A program made the translations under genes and the position numbers. The notes under the pieces were generated by a model. The model had not been told where the DNA came from and ran no database searches. It saw only the letters and a list, made by a program, of their open reading frames with translations. 64,000 nt of DNA, from contig NZ_CP053564.1 of assembly GCF_013155125.1 (NCBI RefSeq), forward strand, positions 1,991,501 to 2,055,500, written 5' to 3'. Every line of letters begins with the position of its first letter. Positions within the stretch are counted from its first letter, which is position 1. Positions 34,950 to 43,976 of the stretch are shown piece by piece. Origin of the DNA: Pseudonocardia broussonetiae (GTDB lineage Bacteria > Actinomycetota > Actinomycetes > Mycobacteriales > Pseudonocardiaceae).

Positions 34950-36521
34950 GTGCCCGACTCGCCGAGCCCGACCTCGAACGCCCCGGTCCTGATCGCCGGA
35001 GGCGGCCCCGCCGGGCTCGCCACGGCCGCGGAGCTGGCGCACCACGGCATCCGCTCGGTCCTGGTCGAGCCGCGCGCAGCCGTCTCCCACTCGCGGCCGC
35101 GCGCCAAGACGACGAGCGCCCGCACCATGGAGATCCTCCGCCGGTGGGGGGTCGCGGACACCCTGCGCGAGCGGGCGCCGCTCACGCCGGCGTGGTCCCG
35201 GACGGTGGTGTTCTGCGAGACCCTCGACGGCGAGGTCGTCACCCGCTTCGACGACGTCTTCGGGCTGCGCGCCGAGCCGGGCGACCTCGTCGCCGAAGGG
35301 GGACAGCAGGTGGCGCAGCCCGTCGTCGAGGAGGTGCTGCGCGAGCACCTGCTCTCGACCGGGCTCGTCGACCTGCGGCTCGGCGAGCGGGTCACGGCGC
35401 TGCGCGCGACCGGCGACGCGGTCACCTGCGAGATCGAGCGCGCGGACGGATCGACCTACCGGGCCGGGGCGTCGTACGTCGTCGGCTGCGACGGCGCGAA
35501 GGGCGTCACGCGCGACGCCATCGGCGCCACGCTGGTGGGGTCGTCGGCGACCCGCTCGAACCTGAACACCGTCTTCCGCGCTCCCGGGCTGCGCCCCGCG
35601 ATGGGCGACGCCGTCCACTACTGGGTGATCGGCCCGGAGGTGAAGGCGACCATGGGCCGGCTCGACCTCGAGGGGACCTGGTGGGCGGGGCTCGGCGGGG
35701 TCGACGCCACGTGCACCCCGGAGCGCGCGGTGGAGCTGATCTCCGCCCTGACCGGGCAGCCGGGAACCGACATCGAGCTCCTCGCCACCGACCCCTGGGT
35801 CCCGCGGGCGCTGATCGCGGACCGGTGGGCCGCCGGCCGTGTCTTCCTCGCGGGCGAGAGCGCGCACGTGAACCCGCCGTTCGGGGGCCACGGCTTCAAC
35901 ACCTGTGTCGGCGACGCGGTCAACATCGGCTGGAAGCTCGCCGCCGTCCTGCACGGCTGGGCCGATCCCGGACTCCTCGACTCCTACGAGGTCGAGCGGC
36001 GGGACGTCGCGCAGCGCACGATCGACTCCGCGGTGCGCAACATGGCGTCGTCCGGCGCCGGGATCGCACGGACCGCCGAGCGCATCCAGGAGACCAAGTT
36101 CGAGGAGTTCCACTCGCTGGGCCTGGTGCTCGGCTACACCTACCACGGCTCGCCCGCGGTCGTCGGCGCCGGCGACGCCCCGCCGGTCGACGTGGTGACC
36201 TACACCCCGTCGACGACGCCCGGCTCCCGCCTGCCGCACACCTGGATCGGACCGGGCCACTCGCTCTTCGACGACCTCGGCCGCGGGTTCACGCTCCTCT
36301 GCCCGCCGGGAGCCGACCCCGCCGACGCCACGACGTTCGCGGCCGGGGCAGCGGTGCTGCGCGTCCCGCTCACCGTGCTGCCCGCCCCCACCGCGCTGGC
36401 GCACGAGCCGTACCTCCTGGTCCGCCCCGACCAGCACATCGCCTGGCGCGGCGAGCAGCCGGACGCCTCCGTGCTCACGCGCGTGCTCGGCCGGCCCCCG
36501 GCCACCGCGCAGAGGAGCTGA
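34950..36521 (+). CDS. FAD-dependent aromatic hydroxylase (PHBH-fold, MhpA-like)
   Basis: A 523-residue class A flavoprotein monooxygenase: LIAGGGPAGLATAAELAHHG at the N-terminus, VVGCDGAKGVTRDAIGA mid-chain, and FLAGESAHVNPPFGGHGFNT, followed by a thioredoxin-like C-terminal domain. In the second FAD motif Glu replaces the usual Asp (GE instead of GD). The length and C-domain match phenol/3-(3-hydroxyphenyl)propionate hydroxylases. It could make the catechol cleaved by the VOC dioxygenase. The start at GTG 34950 lacks a strong ribosome site and is tentative. Confidence 0.85.
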   Translation: MPDSPSPTSNAPVLIAGGGPAGLATAAELAHHGIRSVLVEPRAAVSHSRPRAKTTSARTMEILRRWGVADTLRERAPLTPAWSRTVVFCETLDGEVVTRFDDVFGLRAEPGDLVAEGGQQVAQPVVEEVLREHLLSTGLVDLRLGERVTALRATGDAVTCEIERADGSTYRAGASYVVGCDGAKGVTRDAIGATLVGSSATRSNLNTVFRAPGLRPAMGDAVHYWVIGPEVKATMGRLDLEGTWWAGLGGVDATCTPERAVELISALTGQPGTDIELLATDPWVPRALIADRWAAGRVFLAGESAHVNPPFGGHGFNTCVGDAVNIGWKLAAVLHGWADPGLLDSYEVERRDVAQRTIDSAVRNMASSGAGIARTAERIQETKFEEFHSLGLVLGYTYHGSPAVVGAGDAPPVDVVTYTPSTTPGSRLPHTWIGPGHSLFDDLGRGFTLLCPPGADPADATTFAAGAAVLRVPLTVLPAPTALAHEPYLLVRPDQHIAWRGEQPDASVLTRVLGRPPATAQRS

Positions 36522-36532
36522 TCCCGTGTCCG

Positions 36533-37675
36533 TCAGGAGACGCCGCGGAAGAAGGTGCGGATGTCCTCCGCGAGCAGCTCCGGCACCTCCATCGCGGGGA
36601 AGTGGCCGCCCTCGGTGAACTCGCTCCAGTGGTCGGCCGCCTTCCCCGGGTCCATCGCGCGGCGCAGGAGCGGATGGGCGTCGAACACGGCGTACCCGTA
36701 CGGCACGCCGGACGGCATGAGGATGTCGAGCCCGGAGTGCTCGGACTCGTAGTAGAACTGCGCGCTCGACGCCCCGCTGCGGGTGAACCAGTACAGGCTG
36801 ATGGTGGTGAGCAGCTGGTCGCGGTCGACCGACTCGTCCGGCGTCCGGTGGTCCCCGGCGGCCCTGCTCCGGAACTTCTCGGCGATCCACGCGAGCAGGC
36901 CGACCGGCGAGTCGGTGAGCGCCGGGCCGATGGTGTCGGGACGGTGGTTCTGCACCTCGAGGTACCCGCGGTCGGCCGCGTCCTCGGCGCGCACCGCCTC
37001 GATCCGGGCGATCTCGTCGTCGGACAGGCCGGCCGGGTACGGGAACTTGTCCCCGACCAGCCCGAGCCACCGGGGGTCGGCGCCGAGGTGCGCGCCGATG
37101 ACGCGCTCCGGGTGCAGCGCGGCGAGGCGGCCGGTGGTACCCGCACCGGCGTCGGTGCCGTGGGCCGCGAACCTCTCGTAGCCCAGCCTCGTCATGATCT
37201 CGGCGCAGGCGTCGGTCGTCCGCGCCAGCTCCCAGCCGGTCCCCGACAGCGGGGTGGAGAACCCGAAACCGGGCGGCGACGGGATGACCACGTGGAACGC
37301 GTCGGTCAGCAGCGGGACGAGCCGCTGGTACTCGACGAACGAGCCCGGCCAGCCGTGGTTCAGGACCAGCGGGGTGGCCTGCGGGTCGGCCGACCGCACG
37401 TGGACGACGTGGAAGGTCTGGCCGTCGACGACCGTCGTGAGCTGCTCGTACGCGTTGAGCTCCGCCTCCTGCGCCCGCCAGTCGAACCCGTCGCGCCAGT
37501 ACGCGGCGAGCTCCTGGAGGTACGCCTGCGGGATGCCGCGGCTGAAGTCGGTGCGGTCGTCGCGGCCCGGCACGGGGAACGGCCAGCGCGTGTGCGCCAG
37601 CCGGTCGCGCAGGTCGTCGACGTCGGCCTGCGGGACGTCGATGCGGAACGGCGTGAGTGCGGTGTCCTCGGTCAT
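36533..37675 (-). CDS. Epoxide hydrolase (EHN-domain alpha/beta hydrolase)
   Basis: A 380-residue epoxide hydrolase with the N-terminal EHN domain (FRIDVPQADVDDLRDRLAHT), oxyanion motif HGWPGSF, nucleophile Asp in AAHGTDAGAG, ring-opening Tyr candidates near SGVPYGYAVF, and His in EGGHFPAME. It adds water to an epoxide to give a diol; the fold is the microsomal epoxide hydrolase type. It is convergent with the hydroxylase gene and divergent from the WYL regulator. Confidence 0.88.
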   Translation of the reverse strand: MTEDTALTPFRIDVPQADVDDLRDRLAHTRWPFPVPGRDDRTDFSRGIPQAYLQELAAYWRDGFDWRAQEAELNAYEQLTTVVDGQTFHVVHVRSADPQATPLVLNHGWPGSFVEYQRLVPLLTDAFHVVIPSPPGFGFSTPLSGTGWELARTTDACAEIMTRLGYERFAAHGTDAGAGTTGRLAALHPERVIGAHLGADPRWLGLVGDKFPYPAGLSDDEIARIEAVRAEDAADRGYLEVQNHRPDTIGPALTDSPVGLLAWIAEKFRSRAAGDHRTPDESVDRDQLLTTISLYWFTRSGASSAQFYYESEHSGLDILMPSGVPYGYAVFDAHPLLRRAMDPGKAADHWSEFTEGGHFPAMEVPELLAEDIRTFFRGVS

Positions 37676-37737
37676 GACGACGACGGTGTCAGGAGATGCG
37701 GCAGAGAAGCTTCCGCAATGGCTGGGAGGATCGGGCC

Positions 37738-38754
37738 GTGCTGGAGACCTCCGCCCGCCTGCTCGAACTGCTGTCGCTGCTCCAGCTCCGGCGCGACCGG
37801 ACGAGCTCCGAGCTCGCCGATCGGCTCGGCGTGAGCACGAGGACCGTGCGCGCCGACGTCGCCAGGCTGCGGTCGCTCGGCTATCCCGTGGACGCGCGTC
37901 CCGGCGCCGCGGGCGGGTACCGGCTGGCCGCCGGGACGGCCATGCCGCCGCTCCTGCTCGACGACGACGAGGCCGTCGCCGTCGCCGTCGGACTGGGTGC
38001 GGTCGCGACGCAGAGGCTCGGGGTCGAGGAGACCTCGCTGACCGCGCTCGCGAAGCTGGAGCAGGTGCTGCCCGCGCGCCTGCGCCGGCGCGTCGAGGCG
38101 GTGCGCGGATCGACGAGCGTCGTCCCCGGGGTCGAGCGGCCGCTCGACCTCTCGGTCCTGGGTGCGGTCGCCGCCGCGGTCCGCGGCCACGAGCGGCTCC
38201 GGTTCGGGTACACGAAGTCCGGGGGCGGCGACGGGGCCCGCCACGTCGAACCGCAGCGGCTGGTGTGCTGGGGGCGGCTCTGGTACCTGCTCGCGTGGGA
38301 CCTCGACCGTGACGACTGGCGGGTCTTCCGCGTCGACCGCATGGTCCCGCACGCACCGACGGGCGCGCGGTTCGCGCCGCGCGCGTTCCCGGAGGACGCC
38401 GTCGTCGCGTACGTCGTCGGACGCGTCAGCACGGCGGCGTGGACGTACCGCGCCCGGGTGCTCGTGCACGCCCCCGCCGCCGAGGTCGCCGCGACGATCC
38501 CCGCCGTGGTCGACGTCGAGGTGGTCGACGCGTCCACCTGCCGTGTCGAGCTGGGTGCCGGCGACCCGGATCGGCTCGCGCTGGTGCTGGCGCAGCTCGG
38601 CGTCGACGTCGAGGTGGTCGACGGGGACGAGCTCGCGGCGGCGTTCGACCGCCTCGCGACGAGGTTCCGCCGCGCGGCGGGTGGCACGACCGCGACCCGT
38701 GCGAGCGGGTCCTCCGCAGCGCACGGGTCGGGGGGACGGCACGGGTCTCGGTGA
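37738..38754 (+). CDS. HTH/WYL-domain transcriptional regulator
   Basis: A 338-residue DeoR-like winged helix plus WYL-domain regulator. The N-terminus reads TSARLLELLSLLQLRRDRTS, ELADRLGVSTRTVRADVARL; the WYL region has RLVCWGRLWYLLAWDLDRDD. WYL domains bind nucleic acid or small ligands. GGGAGGA seven bases upstream makes GTG 37738 the likely start; ATG 37696 is directly next to its AGGAG and is unlikely. It is divergent from the epoxide hydrolase, a plausible target. Confidence 0.85.
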   Translation: MLETSARLLELLSLLQLRRDRTSSELADRLGVSTRTVRADVARLRSLGYPVDARPGAAGGYRLAAGTAMPPLLLDDDEAVAVAVGLGAVATQRLGVEETSLTALAKLEQVLPARLRRRVEAVRGSTSVVPGVERPLDLSVLGAVAAAVRGHERLRFGYTKSGGGDGARHVEPQRLVCWGRLWYLLAWDLDRDDWRVFRVDRMVPHAPTGARFAPRAFPEDAVVAYVVGRVSTAAWTYRARVLVHAPAAEVAATIPAVVDVEVVDASTCRVELGAGDPDRLALVLAQLGVDVEVVDGDELAAAFDRLATRFRRAAGGTTATRASGSSAAHGSGGRHGSR

Positions 38755-38770
38755 GGGGCCGCACGACGCC

Positions 38771-39361
38771 CTACCGCGGCGACTCCTCCACGGCTCGTGC
38801 GGGCGTGCGTCCGGCCTGAGCCGACGGGCTCCGCGGGCCGGCGAGGGCGCCGAAGCCCACGGCCAGCAGGACCCAGACGACCACCCCGAGTGCCGGGATG
38901 TTGCCGATGTTCGCGATCGGGAACGCCAGGCCGCCGAGACCGATCAGGGCCACCACCCAGCGCGGCGCGACCCGGCGCAGCGCGACCGCGCACAGCAGCA
39001 GCACAAGCGGGAACGCGAGCCCGAGGGGCTTGATCAGGACGGCCGCGCCGCCCTGGTCGACCAGGGACACGTCGCCGAGCCCGACGTGGATCGCGTCGAA
39101 GCCGTAGGCGACGTTGCCGGCGACCCCGATCGAGCCGACGACCAGCAGCACCGCGGCGATGCCGTCGGACGCCCAGGTCGCGACCCGCACGACGACGAGG
39201 GTGAAGGCGAGCGCGCCGAGCACGTGGAAGACCGCGCCGGCGGGGTCGGACTCCCATCCGCCCAGCGCGTACAGGACGGCGGAGACCAGGGAGAGTGCGG
39301 GCGCGACGACGAGCGAGGCGGTCAGCAGCCGGTCGACGTGCGAGCCGGGGACGGTGTTCAC
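38771..39361 (-). CDS. Predicted membrane protein (DUF-type, about six helices)
   Basis: A 196-residue hydrophobic protein with about six membrane helices (ASLVVAPALSLVSAVLYALG, VFHVLGALAFTLVVVRVATW, GIAAVLLVVGSIGVAGNVAYG, LGLAFPLVLLLCAVAL, WVVALIGLGGLAFPIANIG, VVWVLLAVGFGALAG) and a polar C-terminal tail. No family was recognised. GTG 39361 is preceded by GGAGGT. It is divergent from the histidine kinase gene. Confidence 0.7.
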   Translation of the reverse strand: MNTVPGSHVDRLLTASLVVAPALSLVSAVLYALGGWESDPAGAVFHVLGALAFTLVVVRVATWASDGIAAVLLVVGSIGVAGNVAYGFDAIHVGLGDVSLVDQGGAAVLIKPLGLAFPLVLLLCAVALRRVAPRWVVALIGLGGLAFPIANIGNIPALGVVVWVLLAVGFGALAGPRSPSAQAGRTPARAVEESPR

Positions 39362-39497
39362 GGTGGACCTCCAGGGGTGGGGCGGATCGGTACGGCCACG
39401 GTGGCCCCCGCGCGCCGGGGCCACATCCGAGCCGACCCGGCGGGATCGCAGGGTTGTCCCGGTTCCGCCGGCTGCGCGCGCGGTGCACCATGCGGCC

Positions 39498-41444
39498 ATG
39501 CCCCGGATCCCCGCGCACGTCTCGGGGCCGGCGATCGGCGCCGGCGTCACCGTGCTGGTGGCGGGCGGGTCCGCGCTCGGGTTCCAGCTCGGCAACCTGC
39601 ACAACGGACTGCTCGCCGTCGCCTTCACCGCGGTCGGGCTCTACGTGGTCCGGCAGCGGCCCGGCAACCGCGAGGCCTGGCTGTTCGTCGCCACCGGGGT
39701 CGTCCACGCGGCGATGTACGCGGCCCGGCAGTACGGCCTCCACGTGCCCGCCCTGCCCGGCGCGGGATGGATCGGCTGGCTCGGTGTGTGGCCGCTGCCG
39801 CTGGTCCTCGTGCTGGCCGCGGTCACGCTGATGAGCTTCCCGACCGGGCGGCTGCCCTCGCCCGGCTGGCGTCCGGTCGTCGGGGCGCTGGCCGTGCTGG
39901 GGGTCGGGCTGTCGGCGGTGTCGGCGCTGTGGCCGGTCGAGTACGAGCGGGTGCCGCTGGCCGCGCCGCACCCGCTGGACCTCCCGGGCGCCGCGACCGC
40001 CGCCGCGGTCCACGGGTGGGCGGCGGCGATCGGCTACCCGGCGTTCCAGGCGGTCTGGGTGGTGTGCGTGGTCGTCCGGCTGGTCCGCGCGCGCGGCGAC
40101 GAGGTGCGGCAGCTGCGGTGGTTCGTCTACGCCGTCGCGGCGACGGCGGCGGTCATGGTCGTCGGCCTGGTCGGGTGGGGGACGCCGGTGCCCGGCCTGC
40201 TGGCGGTGCCGCTGGTGCCCGTGGCCGCGGGCGCCGCCATCCTGAAGTACCGCCTCTACGACATCGACCCGGTGATCGTCACGACCCTGGTGTGGGGCGC
40301 GATGGCGGCGGTCGTGACGCTCGGGTACGCCGTCGTGGTGGTCGGGGTCGGCAGCCTGGTCGGCGGCTCGGGCACCCTGCTGGCGCTGCTCGCCACGGCG
40401 CTCGTCGCGGTGGCGTTCGAGCCGCTGCGCCTGCGGGCCCAGCGGCTGGCCGACCGCATCGTCTACGGCAGCCGCGCCACCCCCTACGAGGCCCTGTCGC
40501 GGCTGTCCGCCCAGCTGACCGGGCCGTCGAGCGGCCTGTTCGACGGGCTGTGCGCCACGGTCGCCGAGGGCACGGGCGCCCGGCGGGTCGTGCTGTGGAC
40601 GGGTGCCGACGACGAGCTCCGCGCGGCGTCGGTGTGGCCGGCGGACGCCCCCGTCCCGGACGACGTGCGCACCCTCGACGAGCTGACGGTCGGCGGGCCC
40701 GCGGTGCCGGTGGCGCACGGCGGCCGGACGGTCGGGGCGCTCGCCGTGACGACGGGGGCGCGGGGCTCGCTGACGAGCGGTGAGCGCAGGCTGCTCACCG
40801 ACCTGGCCGCCCAGGCCGGGCTGGTGCTGGAGCTGCGCGCGAGCGCCCAGCGGCTGGTCGCGGCCGGGGACGAGGCCCGGCGCCGGATGGAGCGCGACCT
40901 GCACGACGGGGCGCAGCAGCGGCTGGTCACGGTCGCGCTGGAGCTGGGCGGGCTCGTGCAGGCCGCGGAGGGCGTCGCCGCCGCGCTGGCCGAGCGGGCC
41001 GAGGCGGCGCGCCAGCAGCTGCTGACCGCGACCGCCGAGCTGCGCGAGACCGCGCGCGGGCTGCACCCGGCGGTGCTCACCCAGGACGGGCTCGAGGCCG
41101 CGCTCGGGTACCTGGCCGACCGGTCCGCCGTCCCGGTGCGGCTGCGCGTCGCCGTCGACCGGCGGCTGGCGCCCGCGGTGGAGGCGACGGCGTACTTCGT
41201 CGTCAGCGAGGGCCTCACGAACGCGGCCCGCCACGCCGGGGCGCGGATCACGACCGTCACCGCGGAGCTGACGGCCGACGGGCTGCAGCTGGAGGTCGGC
41301 GACGACGGGACGGGCGGGGCCCGGGCGCGGCCGGGGTCGGGCCTGGAGGGGCTCGCCGACCGCCTCGCCGCGCTCGACGCCCGGCTGGTCGTCGACACCG
41401 GGCCCACCGGCACCCGGCTGCGGACGGTGATCCCGTGCGGGTGA
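39498..41444 (+). CDS. Membrane histidine kinase, HisKA_3 (NarL-partner) type
   Basis: A 648-residue sensor kinase. About seven N-terminal membrane helices (residues 1-290) precede a GAF-like domain (about 320-440), a dimerisation/phosphoacceptor helix with His469 in RRMERDLHDGAQQRLV, and an HATPase_c domain (SEGLTNAARHAGARIT N-box; GDDGTGGARARPGSGLEGL G-box). It phosphorylates the response regulator encoded immediately downstream and overlapping. The sensed signal is unknown. Confidence 0.88.
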   Translation: MPRIPAHVSGPAIGAGVTVLVAGGSALGFQLGNLHNGLLAVAFTAVGLYVVRQRPGNREAWLFVATGVVHAAMYAARQYGLHVPALPGAGWIGWLGVWPLPLVLVLAAVTLMSFPTGRLPSPGWRPVVGALAVLGVGLSAVSALWPVEYERVPLAAPHPLDLPGAATAAAVHGWAAAIGYPAFQAVWVVCVVVRLVRARGDEVRQLRWFVYAVAATAAVMVVGLVGWGTPVPGLLAVPLVPVAAGAAILKYRLYDIDPVIVTTLVWGAMAAVVTLGYAVVVVGVGSLVGGSGTLLALLATALVAVAFEPLRLRAQRLADRIVYGSRATPYEALSRLSAQLTGPSSGLFDGLCATVAEGTGARRVVLWTGADDELRAASVWPADAPVPDDVRTLDELTVGGPAVPVAHGGRTVGALAVTTGARGSLTSGERRLLTDLAAQAGLVLELRASAQRLVAAGDEARRRMERDLHDGAQQRLVTVALELGGLVQAAEGVAAALAERAEAARQQLLTATAELRETARGLHPAVLTQDGLEAALGYLADRSAVPVRLRVAVDRRLAPAVEATAYFVVSEGLTNAARHAGARITTVTAELTADGLQLEVGDDGTGGARARPGSGLEGLADRLAALDARLVVDTGPTGTRLRTVIPCG

Positions 41445-42079
41445 TGCTCGCCGACGACGCCGTCCTGTTCCGCGAGGGGCTGGCCCGCATCCTCACCGAG
41501 ATCGGCTTCGAGGTGACCGGCCGCACCGGCGACGGCGACGGCCTCGTCGACCTGGTGCGCCGCGACCCGCCCGACGTCGCGCTGCTCGACCTGCGGATGC
41601 CGCCGGGCTTCGCCGACGAGGGCATCGAGGCCGCGACGGCCATCCGGGCCGCGGCGCCCTCGGTCGGGCTGATGCTGCTGTCGCAGTACGTGGAGGTGCA
41701 CCACGCGCTGCGGCTCATGACCGGGTTCGACGGCGGGGTCGGCTACCTGCTCAAGGACCGCGTCTCCGACCTGCAGGTCTTCGGCGCCGACCTGCGCAAG
41801 GTCGCCGGCGGCGGCACGGTGATCGACCCCGAGCTCGTCACGCGGCTCGTCGCCCGGCGCCGTGAGGACGACCCGCTGGGCGCGCTCACCGACCGGGAAC
41901 GGGCCGTGCTCGGCCTGATGGCGCGCGGGCACTCCAACTCCGCCATCTCCGCCGACCTGCACCTCGCCGTCAAGACCGTCGAGGCGCACGTGACGTCGAT
42001 CTTCACGAAGCTCGGCCTGGCGCCGGGCGACCGCGAGCACCGGCGGGTGCTGGCGGTCCTGCGCTTCCTGCGCGCGTAG
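41435..42079 (+). CDS. NarL/FixJ-family response regulator
   Basis: A 214-residue response regulator with a receiver domain (acid pair D7-D8, phosphoacceptor D52 in VALLDLRMP, Lys in YLLKDRVS) and a LuxR-type DNA-binding domain (LTDRERAVLGLMARGHSNSA). It overlaps the kinase gene by 10 bases; GTG 41441 is an alternative start but would cut into the first receiver strand. Targets are unknown. Confidence 0.88.
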   Translation: MRVMLADDAVLFREGLARILTEIGFEVTGRTGDGDGLVDLVRRDPPDVALLDLRMPPGFADEGIEAATAIRAAAPSVGLMLLSQYVEVHHALRLMTGFDGGVGYLLKDRVSDLQVFGADLRKVAGGGTVIDPELVTRLVARRREDDPLGALTDRERAVLGLMARGHSNSAISADLHLAVKTVEAHVTSIFTKLGLAPGDREHRRVLAVLRFLRA

Positions 42080-42190
42080 GCCGTCGACGGTCCGGCGACG
42101 ACCGGACGTGCTTGATCGAGCGGTGCACCTCTGTCACATTTGTTCAAACCACCGGTGGGAGAAGATCGTGTCGGACACCGCGCTGCGCTC

Positions 42191-42229
42191 CGTTGTGGAA
42201 TCGACAACGGGGGGACCGGTGGACCGGTC
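42191..42229. promoter_or_regulatory. PucR-type operator and adjacent palindrome before the acyl-CoA ligase
   Basis: CGTTGTGGAATCGACAACG (42191-42209) is an inverted repeat whose layout recurs at 45207-45225 before the MHS transporter. Right after it lies GACCGGT-GG-ACCGGTC (42214-42229), a perfect 7-base-arm palindrome. Both are in the 268-base region before the ligase, which otherwise holds no gene. The PucR regulator encoded between the two sites is the natural binding protein for the first motif. Confidence 0.6.
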
Positions 42230-42347
42230 GATCGGCCAGGCCCGGCCGGGCGGTCCGTCCCTACGGTCGACGCGCACGCGGCGCGCGCCCCTCCCCGCTG
42301 GACGGACCCGCGGCCGGTGCCCATCGGCGTCCACCCGGGAAGGCAGC

Positions 42348-43976
42348 ATGTCGCACCTGCAGCAGTCGACGATCTGGGACGAGCCGGTCATCTGGGACCG
42401 GCTGGAGGCCCTGGCGCGCGAGGCGCCGGACCGGGACTCCATCACCTTCGGCTCCGCTCCCGCGCTGTCGCGGCGCGCGGTGCTCGACGCGGCGACGGCG
42501 GCGGCCTGCGGGCTGGCGCGCCGTGGTGTCGGACCGGGCGACCGCGTGGCGGTCATGGTCGGCAACCTGCCCGAGTACGTCTCGACGTGGCTGGCCTGCC
42601 TGCGCCTCGGCGCCACGCTCGTGCCGCTCAACACCGGCATGCGCGGGGACATCCTGCGGCACATGCTCGCGACCTGCGACCCGGGCGTGGTCGTCGTCGA
42701 GGCCCCGCTGCGGGCCCAGCTGTACCCGGAGCTCGCGGCGACCTGCCCGGCGGCCCGGCGCGTGGTGGTCGGAGCGGGGCCGGTCGACGCGGCGGAGACG
42801 ACGTGGGCGGACGTCCTGGAGGACGGCGCCGTCCCGGCGCACCGGGGCGAGCCGGACGCGGTCGCGGTCGTCCTGTTCACCTCGGGGACGACCGGGCGGT
42901 CGAAGGGCGTCGAGTGGACGGTGCACACCGCACTGGGCCTGGCGAAGGGCGCCCACGCGGTGACCCGGTACGAGGAGAGCGACACCGGCTACGTGACGCT
43001 GCCGCTGTTCCACGCCAACGGGCTGTTCGTCAGCCTGCTGCCGGCACTGCTGGTGGGTGCCCACAGCGTCGTCGACGAGCGGTTCAGCGCCCGGACGTTC
43101 TGGCCGCGGGTGCGCGAGGTGCGGGCCACCGTCACCAGCCTGCTCGGCATCATGGCGCCGCTGCTGATGTCCGCGGAGCCGTCCCCCGGTGACCGTAACC
43201 ACGTCCTGCGGCGCGCCCTCGTGGTGCCCGCGCCGGTGCGGCGCGCGGAGTTCGAGGCCCGGTTCGGCACGACCGTCCAGACCTTCTACGCGCTCAGCGA
43301 CGTCGGCATGCCCCTGGGCGTGCTGTCCGGCGATGCCTTCCCCGACGGGGCGTGCGGGCGGGAGCTGCCCGACTGGGAGTGCCGCCTGGTCGACCGGCAC
43401 GACCGGCCGGTCGGTCCCGGGGAGGTCGGCGAGCTGGTGGTCCGGCCCCGCTCGCCGTGGATCGCGGCGAGCGGCTACCGCGGCGACCCGGCCGCGACCG
43501 TCGCGGCCTGGCGGAACCTGTGGTTCCACACGGGCGACCTGATGACCCGGGACGACGACGGCTGGTTCCACTTCCGCGACCGGAGCAAGGACGCCATCCG
43601 GCGGTCGGGGGAGAACGTGTCGTCCTTCGAGGTGGAGTCGGTGATCGAGACCCACTCCGGGGTCGCCGAGTCGGCCGTCTTCGCGGTGGCCTCCGACCTC
43701 GCCGAGGACGAGGTGATGGCCGTGGTCGTCCCCGGCCGGCCCGGTCTCACGGCCGACGACGTCGCCGCGCACTGCCGGCGGCGCCTGCCCCACTTCGCCG
43801 TGCCCCGGTACGTGGAGCTGGTGGCGGAGCTGCCGAGGACGGCGTCGCAGAAGATCCGCAAGGCGGACCTGCGGCGCCGGGGGATCACCGCGCTGACCGT
43901 GGACGTCGGGCGCACCACGCGCCGCGGTGACGTCGTGGGCGCACGCCCGGCCGGGACGAGGGAGAGGGACTCATGA
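42348..43976 (+). CDS. Acyl-CoA ligase (AMP-forming, CaiC-like)
   Basis: A 542-residue ANL-family ligase: P-loop LFTSGTTGRSKGVEW, YALSDVGMPLG (A5-like), WFHTGDLM, FRDRSKDAIRRSGENVSSFE, and the catalytic Lys in RTASQKIRKADL. It resembles crotonobetaine/carnitine-CoA and other acid-CoA ligases. ATGA overlap with the PucR regulator and the downstream MHS transporter suggest an uptake-and-activation unit for one organic acid. Confidence 0.88.
   Translation: MSHLQQSTIWDEPVIWDRLEALAREAPDRDSITFGSAPALSRRAVLDAATAAACGLARRGVGPGDRVAVMVGNLPEYVSTWLACLRLGATLVPLNTGMRGDILRHMLATCDPGVVVVEAPLRAQLYPELAATCPAARRVVVGAGPVDAAETTWADVLEDGAVPAHRGEPDAVAVVLFTSGTTGRSKGVEWTVHTALGLAKGAHAVTRYEESDTGYVTLPLFHANGLFVSLLPALLVGAHSVVDERFSARTFWPRVREVRATVTSLLGIMAPLLMSAEPSPGDRNHVLRRALVVPAPVRRAEFEARFGTTVQTFYALSDVGMPLGVLSGDAFPDGACGRELPDWECRLVDRHDRPVGPGEVGELVVRPRSPWIAASGYRGDPAATVAAWRNLWFHTGDLMTRDDDGWFHFRDRSKDAIRRSGENVSSFEVESVIETHSGVAESAVFAVASDLAEDEVMAVVVPGRPGLTADDVAAHCRRRLPHFAVPRYVELVAELPRTASQKIRKADLRRRGITALTVDVGRTTRRGDVVGARPAGTRERDS

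Noticed and set aside
37881..41234. 1117-codon minus-strand frame across several genes
   Set aside because: It crosses the WYL regulator, the membrane protein and the histidine kinase, all of which have clear motifs in other frames.
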